Both the position numbers and the translations under genes were made by a program. Below the pieces are notes generated by a model. That model was not told the DNA's origin, searched no databases, and saw only the letters and a list, made by a program, of their open reading frames with translations. This document shows, piece after piece, positions 50,443 to 60,269 of a stretch of DNA of 64,000 nt. How positions within the stretch are numbered: the first letter of the stretch is position 1; the number at the start of each line of letters is the position of its first letter. The stretch comes from Corallococcus silvisoli (GTDB lineage: Bacteria > Myxococcota > Myxococcia > Myxococcales > Myxococcaceae). The DNA lies in the NCBI RefSeq assembly GCF_009909145.1, contig NZ_JAAAPJ010000011.1:186001-250000 (forward strand), given 5' to 3'.

Positions 50443-51893
50443 ACTCCGTCGCCTACCGCGCCCCGCCGACGCTCGCGCGCTTCATGCGCAGCAACGCTTT
50501 CGTGCGCTGCTGCGTGGGCCCCGTTGGCAGCGGGAAGTCCTCCGCCGCCTGCGTGGAGGTAGTGCGCCGCGCGGCGGAGCAGGCGGCAGGCCCGGACGGC
50601 GTGCGTCGTACGCGCTTCGCCGTCATCCGCAACACGTACCGGGAACTCAAGGACACGACACGCAAGACGTTCGAGCAGTGGGTGCTGCCGGCCGTCGGGA
50701 AGTGGCACGAGCAGGACTTCACCTTCACCGTCGACATACCCCTGCGCGACGGGACGCGCATGCACTGCGAGGTGCTCTTCCGCGCCCTGGACAGGCCGGA
50801 GCACGTCAAGAAGCTCCTCTCCCTGGAGTTGACGGGCGCCTACGTCAACGAGGCCCGGCAGGTGCCGAAGGCCATCCTCGACGTGCTGTGCAGCCGCGTG
50901 GGCCGCTACCCAAGCAAGGCCCAGGGCGGTGCCACCTGGTTCGGCGTATGGATGGACACCAACCCGTGGCACACCGCGCACTGGGGCTACAAGCTCTTCA
51001 GCAAGGCGCTGCCGGAGGGCTACGAGCTCTTCGAGCAGCCCGGAGGACGCGCGCCCGACGCGGAGAACCTGGAGAACCTGCCGCCCGGCTACTACGAGCG
51101 GCAGGTGGCGGGGAAAGACGCCGAGTGGGTGGCGGAGTACATCGACAGCAAGTACCCCAGCCACGACAAGGGCAGCATCTACGGCGATCTCCTGGCCGCG
51201 GTGGAGAAGCGCGGCGGCCTCCTCGACTTCCCCGTGGCGACGGACGGCATCTTCACCACGTGGGACTTGGGCCGCGCGGACAGCACCAGCATCTGGTTCT
51301 GGCGCCTGCGTGACGGCGGCGGTGTCGACGTCGTCGACCACTACCGCAACAACGGCGAGCCCCTCTCGCACTACTTCGGCGTCCTGGATGGGCGCGCGGC
51401 CTCCCGGGGCTACCGCTACCGGAAGCATGTCCTGCCCCACGACGCCCGCGCGAAGACGCTCGTCACGCGCGCCTCTGTGCTGGAGCAGGTGGCCGCGAAG
51501 TACGGCCCCGGCGCCGTCACCATCGGCCCGGCGCTGAGTCTGGAGGACGGCATCGCCGCCGCCCGCGCGCTCCTGGAGCGGGACGTGCGCTTCCACGCGC
51601 GCTGCGACACCCCTCCCCTGCCGGGCCTGGAGAGCGGCCTGGAGGCGCTGCGCAGCTACCGCTACCAGTACAACGAGTCGCTCCAGACGTACTCGCGGGA
51701 GCCGCTGCACGACTGGGCCAGCCATGACGCGGACTCATTCAGGTACCTCGCGGCCTTCGTTCGCGTGGCCGAGGCGCTGACGGCGGCCTCAAGCGAGGCG
51801 AAGCGCCCGGCACCGCCCCCGACGGAGCCCGCAACCTTCGTCATGCCGGAGCCTTGGGACATCGCGCCTTCGGGCGGAGGGAGTCGCATCTGA
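50439..51893 (+). CDS. Terminase large subunit
   Basis: GTG 50439 gives 484 residues. The ATPase Walker A is GPVGSGKSS at 27-35; LSLELTGAYVNEARQVP carries the Walker B acidic residues and coupling motif. The nuclease domain follows with acidic residues in TTWDLGRADSTSIWF and PHDARAK, LHDWASHDADSFRYLA. It packages phage DNA into the prohead and cuts it, with the portal encoded directly downstream (the portal ATG shares one base with its TGA). Confidence 0.92.
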   Translation: MNSVAYRAPPTLARFMRSNAFVRCCVGPVGSGKSSAACVEVVRRAAEQAAGPDGVRRTRFAVIRNTYRELKDTTRKTFEQWVLPAVGKWHEQDFTFTVDIPLRDGTRMHCEVLFRALDRPEHVKKLLSLELTGAYVNEARQVPKAILDVLCSRVGRYPSKAQGGATWFGVWMDTNPWHTAHWGYKLFSKALPEGYELFEQPGGRAPDAENLENLPPGYYERQVAGKDAEWVAEYIDSKYPSHDKGSIYGDLLAAVEKRGGLLDFPVATDGIFTTWDLGRADSTSIWFWRLRDGGGVDVVDHYRNNGEPLSHYFGVLDGRAASRGYRYRKHVLPHDARAKTLVTRASVLEQVAAKYGPGAVTIGPALSLEDGIAAARALLERDVRFHARCDTPPLPGLESGLEALRSYRYQYNESLQTYSREPLHDWASHDADSFRYLAAFVRVAEALTAASSEAKRPAPPPTEPATFVMPEPWDIAPSGGGSRI

Positions 51894-53878
51894 TGGCCGA
51901 GACGACGCAGCCGGCGGACTACGCCAACACGCCACAGGGCTGGGCGCAGCGCTGGCAGGTGGAGTTGGCAGCCTCGCGCGAGGAGTTGTCGAAGTGGCAC
52001 GAGCAAGGACGCCGCATCGTCCGCCGCTTCCGTGACGAGCGCGACGCGGACCAGGACGGCGAGACGCGCTGGAACCTTTTCACGGCCAACGTGCAGACGC
52101 AGTTGGCGACGCTGTACGGGCAGACACCGAAGGTGAGTGTCAGCCGCCGCTTCGCGGACTCCAACGACGACGTGGCCCGCGTCGCGGCGGAGATGCTGGA
52201 GCGCATCCTCAACAGCGACATCGAGCGGGACTCGGACACCTTCGCCCAGGCGCTGGAGTACGCCCTCCTGGACAGACTCCTCCCCGGCTTCGGACTGGCG
52301 CGCGTGCGGTACGTGGCGGAGTTCGAGACGGTTCCGGGCACGCCTCCCATGTTGGATCCGGTGACGGGCGCAGTGATGGCGCCCGAGGTGATGCCCATCG
52401 ACCGCAAGGTGTACGAGTGCGTCGAGACGGACTACTGCCACTGGCAGGACGTCCTCTGGAGCACCTCGCGCGTCTGGCATGAGGTGCGCTGGCTGGCCTT
52501 CCGCGCGCAGATGCACCAGCGCGCCTTCGACGGCCGATTCAAGGCGGCGGACGGGAAGAGCCTCTGGGCCGCCATGCCCAAGGTGACCCGCGCGAAGGAC
52601 GACGACGCGCAGAAGGCCCAGCCGTGGGACCGAGTCGAGGTGTGGGAAATCTGGGACAAGGAATCGCGCCAGGTGTTCTGGTTCGTCGAGGGCTACGCGT
52701 CCATCCTCGACATGAAGGAGGACCCATACGGGCTAGAGAGCTTCTTTCCTTGCCCCAGGCCCATGCTGGCCAACATGACGACGGACAAGGTGGTGCCCCG
52801 TCCGGACTTCGTCATCGCCAAGGACCTCTACAACCAAATCGACAACCTCACCACGCGCATCAAGTTGCTGGAGGACGCCATCCGCGTGGCAGGCGTCTAT
52901 GACAAGGGGGCTGGAGGTGACGTCGGGCGGCTCATCAACGGCGCCACGTCCAACACGCTCATCCCTGTCGAGAACTGGGCGGCCTTCGCGGAAAAGGGCG
53001 GCATTCGAGGCGTCATCGACTGGCTACCTCTGGAGCAGGTGGTTGGTGCCATCACCACGCTGAGCGGGCGTGTCCGCGACGTGCAGGACCAACTGTTCCA
53101 GGTGACGGGCATGGCCGACATCATGCGAGGCGCCAGCGACCCGCGCGAGACGGCGTCCGCCCAAGGCATCAAGGCGCGCTTCGGCAGCGTCCGCCTCCAG
53201 CGGCTCCAGGACGAGGTGGCGCGCTTCGCCTCGGACGTCCAGCGCCTCAAGGCTGAAATCATCAGCAAGCTCTACGACGTGGACACCATCCTCACGCAGG
53301 CCAACGCCCAGTACACCTTCGACGCGGAGAAGGCGCCCCAGGCCGCGCAACTCCTCCAGGAGCGCCTGGCGGTGTACCGCATCGAAGTCAAGCCGGAGGC
53401 CGTGTCCCTCCAGGACTACGCGGCGTTGAAGTCGGAGCGCATGGAAGTGCTGTCCGGCATCGCCAGCTTCATTCAGGCGATGGGGCCGCTGGTGCAGCAG
53501 TTGCCCGGGAGCGCCCCCTTCATGCTGCAGATGCTCCAGTGGAGCGTGTCGGGCCTCCGCGGGGCGTCTGCCATCGAGGGTGTGTTGGACAGGGCTGTCA
53601 CGGCAGCGGAGCAGGCGCAGAAGCAGGCCCAGACGCAGCCGCAGAAGCCACCACCGCCGGATCCGAAGTTGCTGGCGCAGCAACTCAAGGGGCAGCAGGA
53701 GTTGGCCAAGGTGCAGGCGGACCTACAGGCCGACCTCATGAGGACGCAGGCCGAGGTGCAGGCCAACGATGCGAAGGAGCGGCAGCAGGCCGAGTGGAAC
53801 ACGAAGGAGGCCGCGAACAAGGCGGCCATCGCCCAGGCAAGCCGCGTCGTCGCGGTGCCGGAAGGAGGGCTGTCGTGA
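51893..53878 (+). CDS. Portal protein
   Basis: ATG 51893 gives 661 residues. Features of P22-like portals: LFTANVQTQLATLYGQTPKV near 60-80, the wing with VETDYCHWQDVLWSTSRVWHEVRW, PRPMLANMTTDKVVPRPDF, NLTTRIKLLEDAIRVAGVYDKGAGG, and the C-terminal basic/Q-rich tail (about 575-660) that would form the barrel. It forms the dodecameric gate for DNA. The position between terminase and scaffold agrees. Confidence 0.88.
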   Translation: MAETTQPADYANTPQGWAQRWQVELAASREELSKWHEQGRRIVRRFRDERDADQDGETRWNLFTANVQTQLATLYGQTPKVSVSRRFADSNDDVARVAAEMLERILNSDIERDSDTFAQALEYALLDRLLPGFGLARVRYVAEFETVPGTPPMLDPVTGAVMAPEVMPIDRKVYECVETDYCHWQDVLWSTSRVWHEVRWLAFRAQMHQRAFDGRFKAADGKSLWAAMPKVTRAKDDDAQKAQPWDRVEVWEIWDKESRQVFWFVEGYASILDMKEDPYGLESFFPCPRPMLANMTTDKVVPRPDFVIAKDLYNQIDNLTTRIKLLEDAIRVAGVYDKGAGGDVGRLINGATSNTLIPVENWAAFAEKGGIRGVIDWLPLEQVVGAITTLSGRVRDVQDQLFQVTGMADIMRGASDPRETASAQGIKARFGSVRLQRLQDEVARFASDVQRLKAEIISKLYDVDTILTQANAQYTFDAEKAPQAAQLLQERLAVYRIEVKPEAVSLQDYAALKSERMEVLSGIASFIQAMGPLVQQLPGSAPFMLQMLQWSVSGLRGASAIEGVLDRAVTAAEQAQKQAQTQPQKPPPPDPKLLAQQLKGQQELAKVQADLQADLMRTQAEVQANDAKERQQAEWNTKEAANKAAIAQASRVVAVPEGGLS

Positions 53879-54213
53879 GGCGCCGCTTCGTCTACCGCAG
53901 CAACCCGGACACGGGGCAGGTGGAGTCCTTCGAGGTGGGCGCCGACTACCAGTCCGTCGAGGCCCGCACGCCGCTCTTCACGGACCGCTTCATGGAGGGC
54001 CACTGCGCGCAGGACGGCACGGACATCAGCAGCCGTGCGAAGCGTCGCGACTACATGCGCGCGCATGACCTCGCGGACACCAGCGACTTCACGGGCGTCT
54101 GGGAGCGCGCGGCGCAGGAGCGCGCCCGCTTCTACGGCAGCAACGCGCAGCACGACACCCAGGCACGGCGTGAGGCGATTGTCCGCGCCATGGAAGGCAG
54201 GAGAGCACGATGA
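53875..54213 (+). CDS. Conserved-position phage protein of unknown function
   Basis: GTG 53875 gives 112 residues. It starts with a strand-rich segment (RRRFVYRSNPDTGQVESFEVG) and ends helical (TQARREAIVRAMEGRR). It sits between portal and scaffold genes and is coupled to both, which is a common slot for small uncharacterised head genes. No motif. Confidence 0.55.
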   Translation: MRRRFVYRSNPDTGQVESFEVGADYQSVEARTPLFTDRFMEGHCAQDGTDISSRAKRRDYMRAHDLADTSDFTGVWERAAQERARFYGSNAQHDTQARREAIVRAMEGRRAR

Positions 54214-55337
54214 GCGATGAGAGCATCCGCGACTCACTGAGCAGCGCATTCGACAAGGCGAGCGGGGGCACCAGCGCCACTCCAACTCCGGCGGCACCCG
54301 CCGCGCAGCCGACGACGCCCACGCCCCAGGCGAACGCCCAGACCGCCACTGTCACTGCGGCGACGAGCGCCCCGGTCGCCGCCACGGCCACGGTCCCCGT
54401 GCCCGCGGGCACGCAGCAGGAGGGTGCGGCTGCGGCCCCTGCGCTGTCGGAGGGCGCCCAGGAGGGCGCGGCCACCGCCGCCAAGCCCGCCAGCCAGGAG
54501 TCTGGGGCGAAGCCTGCGGTGCCGCCCGTCAAGGCGCCCCAGTCCTGGCGGCCCGATGCGCGCGAGAAGTGGGCGGCGCTGCCCCCTGAGGTGCAGCAGG
54601 AGGTGTCGCGGCGCGAGCGGGAGATGGCGGTCACCATCCAGCAGACGGCCCAGCATCGAAAGGTGGCGGAGGGCTTCCAGCAGGTGGTGCAGCCGTACGC
54701 AGGGATGATTCAGGCCGAGGGCGGCGACCCCTTCAAGGCCGTTGGCAGCCTCCTCCAGACGGCGGCGGCGCTGCGCACGGCCCCCCCAGCGCACCGGGCG
54801 CAACTCGTCGCCAACATCGTCAAGACGTACGGCGTCCCACTGGAGGACCTGGATGCGGCACTCGCCGGGCAGGCACCGGCCCAGGGACAGCCACAGGCCT
54901 CGCAACACCTCGATCCGGAGGCCATCGCCCGGCAGGTCCAGGAGCGCGTGTTGCACAGCGTCCAGCAGCAGCGCCAGTCCGCGATGAGCGCGCGCGCGAA
55001 GCAGGAGGCGGATGTCTTCCTGGGCTCTGGCGAGGCAGAGTTCATCGACGACGTGCGCAACGACATCGCCGACATCTTGGAACTCAATGCCAGACGCGGC
55101 GTTGAAGTCTCGCTGAAGGACGCGTATAAACGTGCGTGCGAGATGCACCCCGAAGTTTCCAAGGTGCTCAAGCAGCGGGAGCAGGCCCAGCAGGCGAACG
55201 CCGCTCAGGCGTCCACGCAGCGAGCCCGTACCGCAGCCTCCTCCGTCGTGACGACTCCGGCCGGCCCCCCAGGCCCCAAGGACGACTCGCTGCGCGGCAT
55301 GATTGAAACGGCCTGGGCGTCCACGTCCGGCCGGTAG
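54210..55337 (+). CDS. Putative scaffolding protein
   Basis: ATG 54210 gives 375 residues. The N-terminal 110 residues are a low-complexity Ala/Pro/Thr linker, the rest mostly helical, with helical stretches such as QQTAQHRKVAEGFQQVVQPY and HSVQQQRQSAMSARAKQEADVF. A Pro/Ala linker plus helical body directly upstream of the coat gene is the usual scaffold pattern. Weak evidence besides position; it could be another head-assembly protein. Confidence 0.55.
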   Translation: MSDESIRDSLSSAFDKASGGTSATPTPAAPAAQPTTPTPQANAQTATVTAATSAPVAATATVPVPAGTQQEGAAAAPALSEGAQEGAATAAKPASQESGAKPAVPPVKAPQSWRPDAREKWAALPPEVQQEVSRREREMAVTIQQTAQHRKVAEGFQQVVQPYAGMIQAEGGDPFKAVGSLLQTAAALRTAPPAHRAQLVANIVKTYGVPLEDLDAALAGQAPAQGQPQASQHLDPEAIARQVQERVLHSVQQQRQSAMSARAKQEADVFLGSGEAEFIDDVRNDIADILELNARRGVEVSLKDAYKRACEMHPEVSKVLKQREQAQQANAAQASTQRARTAASSVVTTPAGPPGPKDDSLRGMIETAWASTSGR

Positions 55338-55485
55338 TGGCAGTCGCAGCGCCCGAAGTCAGCGAGAGCCCATGCGGCCCACTCGCTTCATGCAGGCCCC
55401 TATTCGCTGCGGGGCGTGAGCGAACGGCGTCGCCGTCCACGCGCAGAAGCCAGCGAGCAAGGACACCACACGAAGCGAGGCCCGC

Positions 55486-56451
55486 GTGGCCACCCCCAAT
55501 CTCTCGGAAATCATCACCACGACGCTGACGGCGCGGAGCGGGAAAATCGCCGACAACGTCACGAAGAACAACGCGCTGCTCACCTGGCTGAAGAAGCGTG
55601 GCAACCAGCGCACCGTCAGCGGTGGCCGCTCCATCGTTGAGGAGCTCTCCTTCGCCGAGAACGGCAACGGCGGCTGGTACTCCGGCTACGACGTGCTGCC
55701 GATGGCGCCGCAGGACGTCCTCTCCGCGGCGGAGTACTCCTTCAAGCAGTACGCCGTGCCCGTCGTCATCAGCGGCCTGGAGCAACTGCAGAATTCTGGC
55801 AAGGAGGCCATCATCGACCTGATGGAGGCCCGCCTGAAGGTGGCCGAGTCGACGATGGCCAACGCCATCTCCCAGGGGCTCTACTCGGATGGTACGGGCG
55901 CCGGTGGCAAGCAACTCACCGGCCTGGATGCGGCGGTGCCGGTGTCGCCCAACACGGGCGTGTACGGCGGCATCGACCGCGCCGTCTGGGCCTTCTGGCG
56001 GCCGCAGGTGCTGGACATGCCCGCGCTGGCGACGAAGGACACCATCCAGCCCGCCATGAACACGCTGTGGGCGAGCCTCGTGCGTGGCGCCGACAAGCCC
56101 GACCTCATCACCGCAGGTTCGGGCGCCTGGTCGACGTACATGGCCAGCCTCCAGCCGTTCCAGCGCTTCACGGACTCGTCGGAGGCGTCCCTCGGATTCC
56201 CCTCCATCAAGTTCATGACGGTGGACGTCGTCCTGGATGGCGGAATGGGCGGGTTCGCCTCGTCGAACCACATGTACTTCCTGAACACGACGTACCTGCA
56301 CTACCGGCCGCACAAGGACCGCAACATGGTGCCGCTGGATCCGGGCCGTCGCACGTCCTTCAACCAGGACGCCTCGGCCCAGATTCTGGCGTGGGCCGGC
56401 AACCTCACGTGCTCCGGCGCCCAGTTCCAGGGGCGCCTCATCGCCGAGTAG
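55486..56451 (+). CDS. Major capsid (coat) protein
   Basis: GTG 55486 gives 321 residues. It opens with SEIITTTLTARSGKIADNVTKNNALL, then VSGGRSIVEELSFAENGNGGWYSGYD, typical of HK97-fold coat proteins of the podovirus P22/BPP-1 type. The spine-helix-like SGKEAIIDLMEARLKVAESTMANAI and the beta-rich TNPYR-like ends follow. It is the only long late protein between scaffold and head completion genes. A 148-bp leader precedes it. Confidence 0.85.
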   Translation: MATPNLSEIITTTLTARSGKIADNVTKNNALLTWLKKRGNQRTVSGGRSIVEELSFAENGNGGWYSGYDVLPMAPQDVLSAAEYSFKQYAVPVVISGLEQLQNSGKEAIIDLMEARLKVAESTMANAISQGLYSDGTGAGGKQLTGLDAAVPVSPNTGVYGGIDRAVWAFWRPQVLDMPALATKDTIQPAMNTLWASLVRGADKPDLITAGSGAWSTYMASLQPFQRFTDSSEASLGFPSIKFMTVDVVLDGGMGGFASSNHMYFLNTTYLHYRPHKDRNMVPLDPGRRTSFNQDASAQILAWAGNLTCSGAQFQGRLIAE

Positions 56452-56468
56452 TCGGCGAGCAGTGAAGT

Positions 56469-56493
56469 AGGCGACGCGCCCCGCGCGTCGCCT
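56469..56493 (+). terminator. Strong hairpin after the coat gene
   Basis: AGGCGACGCG (56469-56478) pairs perfectly with CGCGTCGCCT (56484-56493) around a 5-nt loop, with outer GTGA/TCAC also able to pair. There is no T-run, so it may attenuate or protect the coat mRNA instead of terminating. It lies 18 bp after the coat stop. Confidence 0.5.
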
Positions 56494-56518
56494 TCACGAC
56501 CGACAGAGGACACCTCTC

Positions 56519-57001
56519 ATGGCCTACCAGAGCACCGAAAACCGCATCATCCCGCAGGGCATCTACGACACGTCCACGGTGCAGAACGCGCCGCTGGGCA
56601 CCCTCATCACCGCGCAGGACGCGCTCCTCGGCGAGGGCGAGTTCGTCTACCTCAAGGGCGTCGCCAGCACGGCCGCCGGAGACCTCGTCATCTACGACCA
56701 GCGTGCCGGAACCACGACGCGCACCGTCGCCGGCAGCCGCGGCCCCTGCGCCGTCGCCATGTCCGCCAACGTGGCCAACCAGTACGGCTGGTACCAGGTG
56801 AGTGGCGCCGCCGCGGTGAAGTCGGCGGCCGCCGTTGCTGCCGCGAGCGTCTACGTCACGGCGACGGCTGGCACCGTCGACGACGCCGTGGTGGCGACCG
56901 ACAAGGTGGACGGCGCCCGCTACAAGACGGCGGACGGCACCCCCGCCGCAGGTCTCGCCATCCTCCAGTTGGCGCGCCCCTCCCTCAACGGCAACGGCTG
57001 A
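56519..57001 (+). CDS. Putative head decoration or head-associated protein
   Basis: ATG 56519 gives 160 residues. It is rich in Ala, Val and Thr and beta-like (TAAGDLVIYDQRAGTTTRTVAG, SVYVTATAGTVDDAVVATDK), typical of decoration or minor head proteins next to the coat gene. No motif. Position after the coat gene supports this. Confidence 0.5.
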   Translation: MAYQSTENRIIPQGIYDTSTVQNAPLGTLITAQDALLGEGEFVYLKGVASTAAGDLVIYDQRAGTTTRTVAGSRGPCAVAMSANVANQYGWYQVSGAAAVKSAAAVAAASVYVTATAGTVDDAVVATDKVDGARYKTADGTPAAGLAILQLARPSLNGNG

Positions 57002-57080
57002 GCAGCACCGGGTGGCGGCCGGTTCTCTGGGTGGCCGGCCGCCGCCCGTTTTCACCCAGCACGCCCGGAGGAGATGGCAC

Positions 57081-57677
57081 ATGGACTTCAGCACCGAGAG
57101 CTTCACGCAGGCGGCAGAGGTGATGCATTCGCAGGGGCGCGGCCCCCAGGGTGCGGAGAAGCTCTTCGTCACGTTCAACATGGAGGCGGAGCCGGACGAG
57201 GAGGCCTCGCGTGAGGAAGGCCGGCCCATCTCCTGCGACGTCGAGTACATCCGCATCATCGTCCCCGGGGACAACAAGAACGTGGTGCACCGGCGCGCCA
57301 ACCCCCAGGACAGGCAGCGCTTCGCCGCGCAGTACGCCGCCTACAAGGCGGGCGAGTCCGAAGCCCTCGTGGGGACGCGGCTGAAGGACTGGCCGGTCAT
57401 CACCAGGGCCCAGGTGGAAAACCTCGCCTACTTCAAGGTCTACACGGTGGAAGCCCTTGCCGCGCTCAGCGACGAGTCCATCACCCGCATTGGCCCGGTG
57501 CGCACCCTCGTTGAGAGGGCTCAGTCCTTCGTCGCCCAGGCCAAGGCCGTCGCGCCGCTGGAGCAGATGCGCGAGGCGCTGAAGGCCAAGGACAACGAGC
57601 TCGAGGTCCTCAAGCGCCAGTTGAAGGACCAGGCCGAGGCCATTTCCCGGCTGGAGAAGTCCTCCAGCAAGAAGTGA
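57081..57677 (+). CDS. Phage protein with C-terminal coiled coil
   Basis: ATG 57081 after a GGAGGAGA ribosome site gives 198 residues. The first part is mixed alpha/beta (CDVEYIRIIVPGDNKNVVHR), the C-terminus a coiled coil (MREALKAKDNELEVLKRQLKDQ). Possibly a head-to-tail or virion protein; no family. Seven bases separate it from the next gene. Confidence 0.55.
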   Translation: MDFSTESFTQAAEVMHSQGRGPQGAEKLFVTFNMEAEPDEEASREEGRPISCDVEYIRIIVPGDNKNVVHRRANPQDRQRFAAQYAAYKAGESEALVGTRLKDWPVITRAQVENLAYFKVYTVEALAALSDESITRIGPVRTLVERAQSFVAQAKAVAPLEQMREALKAKDNELEVLKRQLKDQAEAISRLEKSSSKK

Positions 57678-57684
57678 GGACGCC

Positions 57685-57921
57685 ATGCGCGTGAGCTTCA
57701 AACAGCACGAGGAGAAGGACTTCGTCGACGTCCACACCGGACGCGACGGTAAGGACGTCGTCAGCCGCGTGGCGACGGCGGAGGACATGGTGCGCTGGCC
57801 GGAGGAGTACGCCGTGTACCTGGGGCAGCCCGCGGCCGACGTGACTGAGGCGGCTTCCACGTACACCGCGCCATCGGTTGAGACGCCGGCGCCCACCACG
57901 AAGTCTAAGAAGAAGGGGTAG
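57685..57921 (+). CDS. Small phage protein with basic tail
   Basis: ATG 57685 gives 78 residues, ending in a Lys-rich tail (TKSKKKG). The first half (SFKQHEEKDFVDVHTGRDG) is beta-like. No motif. It is four bases ahead of the adaptor gene start. Confidence 0.5.
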   Translation: MRVSFKQHEEKDFVDVHTGRDGKDVVSRVATAEDMVRWPEEYAVYLGQPAADVTEAASTYTAPSVETPAPTTKSKKKG

Positions 57922-57924
57922 AGC

Positions 57925-58653
57925 TTGGCCTGGGACACCGCCGCCAACATCCTCAACGACGCCGCCGTGGAGCTCGGGCTCTACGCCACCGACCAGACGG
58001 ACCCGTTCGACTCCACCGACGCGGCCGTCGCGCAACTGTGCCGCCTGTTGAAGAGCGTCGGCCAGGACCTGGTGCGCGACTACCAGTGGAGCCACCTGCA
58101 GAAGGAGTACACGTTCGCCACCGTGCCCGGGACTGGGGACTACGCCCTGCCGCCGGATTACGCGCGCCTCATCGACCAAACGCCCTGGAATCGCTCCGGC
58201 GTCATGCCGCTGGTGGGCCCCCTCAACGCGCAGGGCTGGCAGGTGCTGCGCGCCGTCACCAGCACCGGCGCCGTCGGGCTGTGGTTCCGCGTCGTCGGCA
58301 ACAGGCTGAGCCTTCTCCCGGTGCCGGGAACCGCGCAGCACCTCGCGTACGAGTACATCTCCGCGCACTGGGTGCAGCCCACCGGGCAGACAGCGCCGAC
58401 GGCGGAGACGCCGACGGACGGCGACGACGTCCTCTGCTTCGACCGCCGGCTCCTCGTCTGCGCGCTGAAGTTGTCCTGGAAGAAGGCGAAGGGCTTCGAC
58501 GCGAGTGCGGCGCAGGACGACTTCGAGCGCGCCCTGTCGCGCGCCCAGGGCGGTGACGGTGCCGCGCCGGTGCTGAGCCTCAACGGGTGCCGCCTGGGAC
58601 CGGAGCGACTCCTCAACGGCGTCAACGTGCCGGACACGGGGTTTGGCACGTGA
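57925..58653 (+). CDS. Head-tail adaptor (P22 gp4 / tail tubular A-like)
   Basis: TTG 57925 gives 242 residues. NILNDAAVELGL, AVAQLCRLLKSVGQDLVRDYQW and YALPPDYARLIDQTPWNRSG are the marks of podovirus gp4/tail-tubular-A adaptors that join portal and tail. RLLVCALKLSWKKAKGFD near the end fits. A TTG start is unusual but the frame begins right there. Assignment rests on pattern plus position. Confidence 0.68.
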   Translation: MAWDTAANILNDAAVELGLYATDQTDPFDSTDAAVAQLCRLLKSVGQDLVRDYQWSHLQKEYTFATVPGTGDYALPPDYARLIDQTPWNRSGVMPLVGPLNAQGWQVLRAVTSTGAVGLWFRVVGNRLSLLPVPGTAQHLAYEYISAHWVQPTGQTAPTAETPTDGDDVLCFDRRLLVCALKLSWKKAKGFDASAAQDDFERALSRAQGGDGAAPVLSLNGCRLGPERLLNGVNVPDTGFGT

Positions 58654-60269
58654 TGCCCCGGCGCCGGAGGCCGCCTGCGCCGCAGACGGTGCAGGCCTTC
58701 AACTTGCCCGCGCCCATGGGCGGCCTCAACAGCATCTCCGCCGGAAGCGCCATGCCGCCGACGGACTGCATGCGCCTCTACAACATGGTGCCCGCGGAGC
58801 AGGGACTGCGGACGCGCCTGGGAAGCCGCGAGTGGTGCACTGGGCTGACGGGCGCCGGGGACAACCTCGTGCGCAGCGTCCACGCCTTCACGGGTAGCGC
58901 GAAGAATGGCGCCACCAACCGCCTCTTCGCGATGACATCCACCGGCATCTGGGACGTGACGTCGTCCAGCGCGGCCCCGGCCCAGGTGTTGGCCTTCGAC
59001 ACGTCAACGGGGGACGCCGGCTATGGCTACTCCACCGTCATGGAGACGGCCGCAGGGCACTTCCTCCTCTACTGCGACGAGGCGAACGGGTACCACGTCT
59101 ATGCCGAGTCGAGCGGCACGTGGACAGCCGTCACCCAGGGCACTGGCGCGCAGCAGGTGAGCGGCGTCAACCCCGCCAACCTCGTGCACGTGATTCTCTT
59201 CAAAAATCGCGTCTGGCTCGTCGAGCGCGACTCCGGCAACGCGTGGTACCTCGCCGCCGGCAGCGTCTACGGCAGCGCCACCAACTTCAGCCTGGGGCGC
59301 CAGTTTCGCTCGGGCGGCCCGCTGGTGGGCCTCTACAGTTGGACGTACGACGGCGGCGCCGGCATCGACGACTCGCTCATCGCCGTCAGCAATGGCGGAG
59401 ACGTCGTCATCTACCAGGGCACCGACCCGGCCACGGACTTCGCGCTCCGCGGCGTCTGGCCGGTGGGCCCGCCTCCTGCGGGCCGCGACCTGGTGGTGAG
59501 CGTCGGCGGGGACCCGTGGTTGCTGACGCGCTTCGGGCTGCAACCCATCTCCCAGTTGGTGGTGGGGGCGAACAGCGAGATTGCACGCAGCCAACTGCCG
59601 ACGGCGAAGGTGTCGAGCCTCTTCAACGTCCTGATGCAGACGCGGGCTTCCAGGAAGGGCTGGGCCCTCCGGGTGCACCCGGAGGACGCGACGCTGCTGG
59701 TGATGGTGCCCACCAACGATGGCCAGGCCACCGAGCAACTTGCGATGGCCCTCGCCCCGCGGAGTTGGAGCAGCTACCGCGACCTGCCCATCTACTCGTC
59801 GGCCGTCCTCGCCGGAAAGCTCTACTACGGCACCGTCGACGGCAAGGTGGGCGTCAACGACGGCTACGTGGACGGACTCACCCTGGCGGACCCAAGCAGC
59901 TACACCCCGGTGCAGTGGGCGCTGCTGACGTCCTTCCAGTCGTTGGGCACACCCCGGCAGAAGCAGGTGCAGTTGGTGCGCCCTACCTTCCTGGCCGACG
60001 GCGCGACGCCCGCCTACAACGCCCAGGCGCGCTACCGCTACGACTTCACCGAGCTCGCCCCTGTCACCCAGGGGGCTTCGTCCGGCAGCACCTGGGACTC
60101 CGCCACGTGGGACTCCGCAGCATGGGGCGGCGACTACCAGGCCACGCAGGCCGTCAACGGCACCACCGGCGTCGGCGTCGAAGTCGCCATCGCCATGCGC
60201 GGCACCGCCATCACCCGCACGGTGCTGGTGGGCGTGGACGTCCTCTACACGGAAGGAGGGCTGCTGTGA
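58653..60269 (+). CDS. Packaged-DNA stabilisation protein (P22 gp10-like)
   Basis: ATG 58653 gives 538 residues. It starts with LPAPMGGLNSISAGSAMPPTDCMRLYNMVP followed by repeated strands (WTYDGGAGIDDSLIAVSN, GDVVIYQGTDPATDFALRGVWPVG), a beta-propeller-like layout matching gp10 tail-accessory proteins. Located right after the adaptor gene, as in P22. It plugs the portal after packaging. Confidence 0.65.
   Translation: MPRRRRPPAPQTVQAFNLPAPMGGLNSISAGSAMPPTDCMRLYNMVPAEQGLRTRLGSREWCTGLTGAGDNLVRSVHAFTGSAKNGATNRLFAMTSTGIWDVTSSSAAPAQVLAFDTSTGDAGYGYSTVMETAAGHFLLYCDEANGYHVYAESSGTWTAVTQGTGAQQVSGVNPANLVHVILFKNRVWLVERDSGNAWYLAAGSVYGSATNFSLGRQFRSGGPLVGLYSWTYDGGAGIDDSLIAVSNGGDVVIYQGTDPATDFALRGVWPVGPPPAGRDLVVSVGGDPWLLTRFGLQPISQLVVGANSEIARSQLPTAKVSSLFNVLMQTRASRKGWALRVHPEDATLLVMVPTNDGQATEQLAMALAPRSWSSYRDLPIYSSAVLAGKLYYGTVDGKVGVNDGYVDGLTLADPSSYTPVQWALLTSFQSLGTPRQKQVQLVRPTFLADGATPAYNAQARYRYDFTELAPVTQGASSGSTWDSATWDSAAWGGDYQATQAVNGTTGVGVEVAIAMRGTAITRTVLVGVDVLYTEGGLL

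Noticed and set aside
55337..55528. 63-codon frame between scaffold and coat genes
   Set aside because: Low complexity, poor ribosome site and overlap with the coat start; more likely the coat leader.
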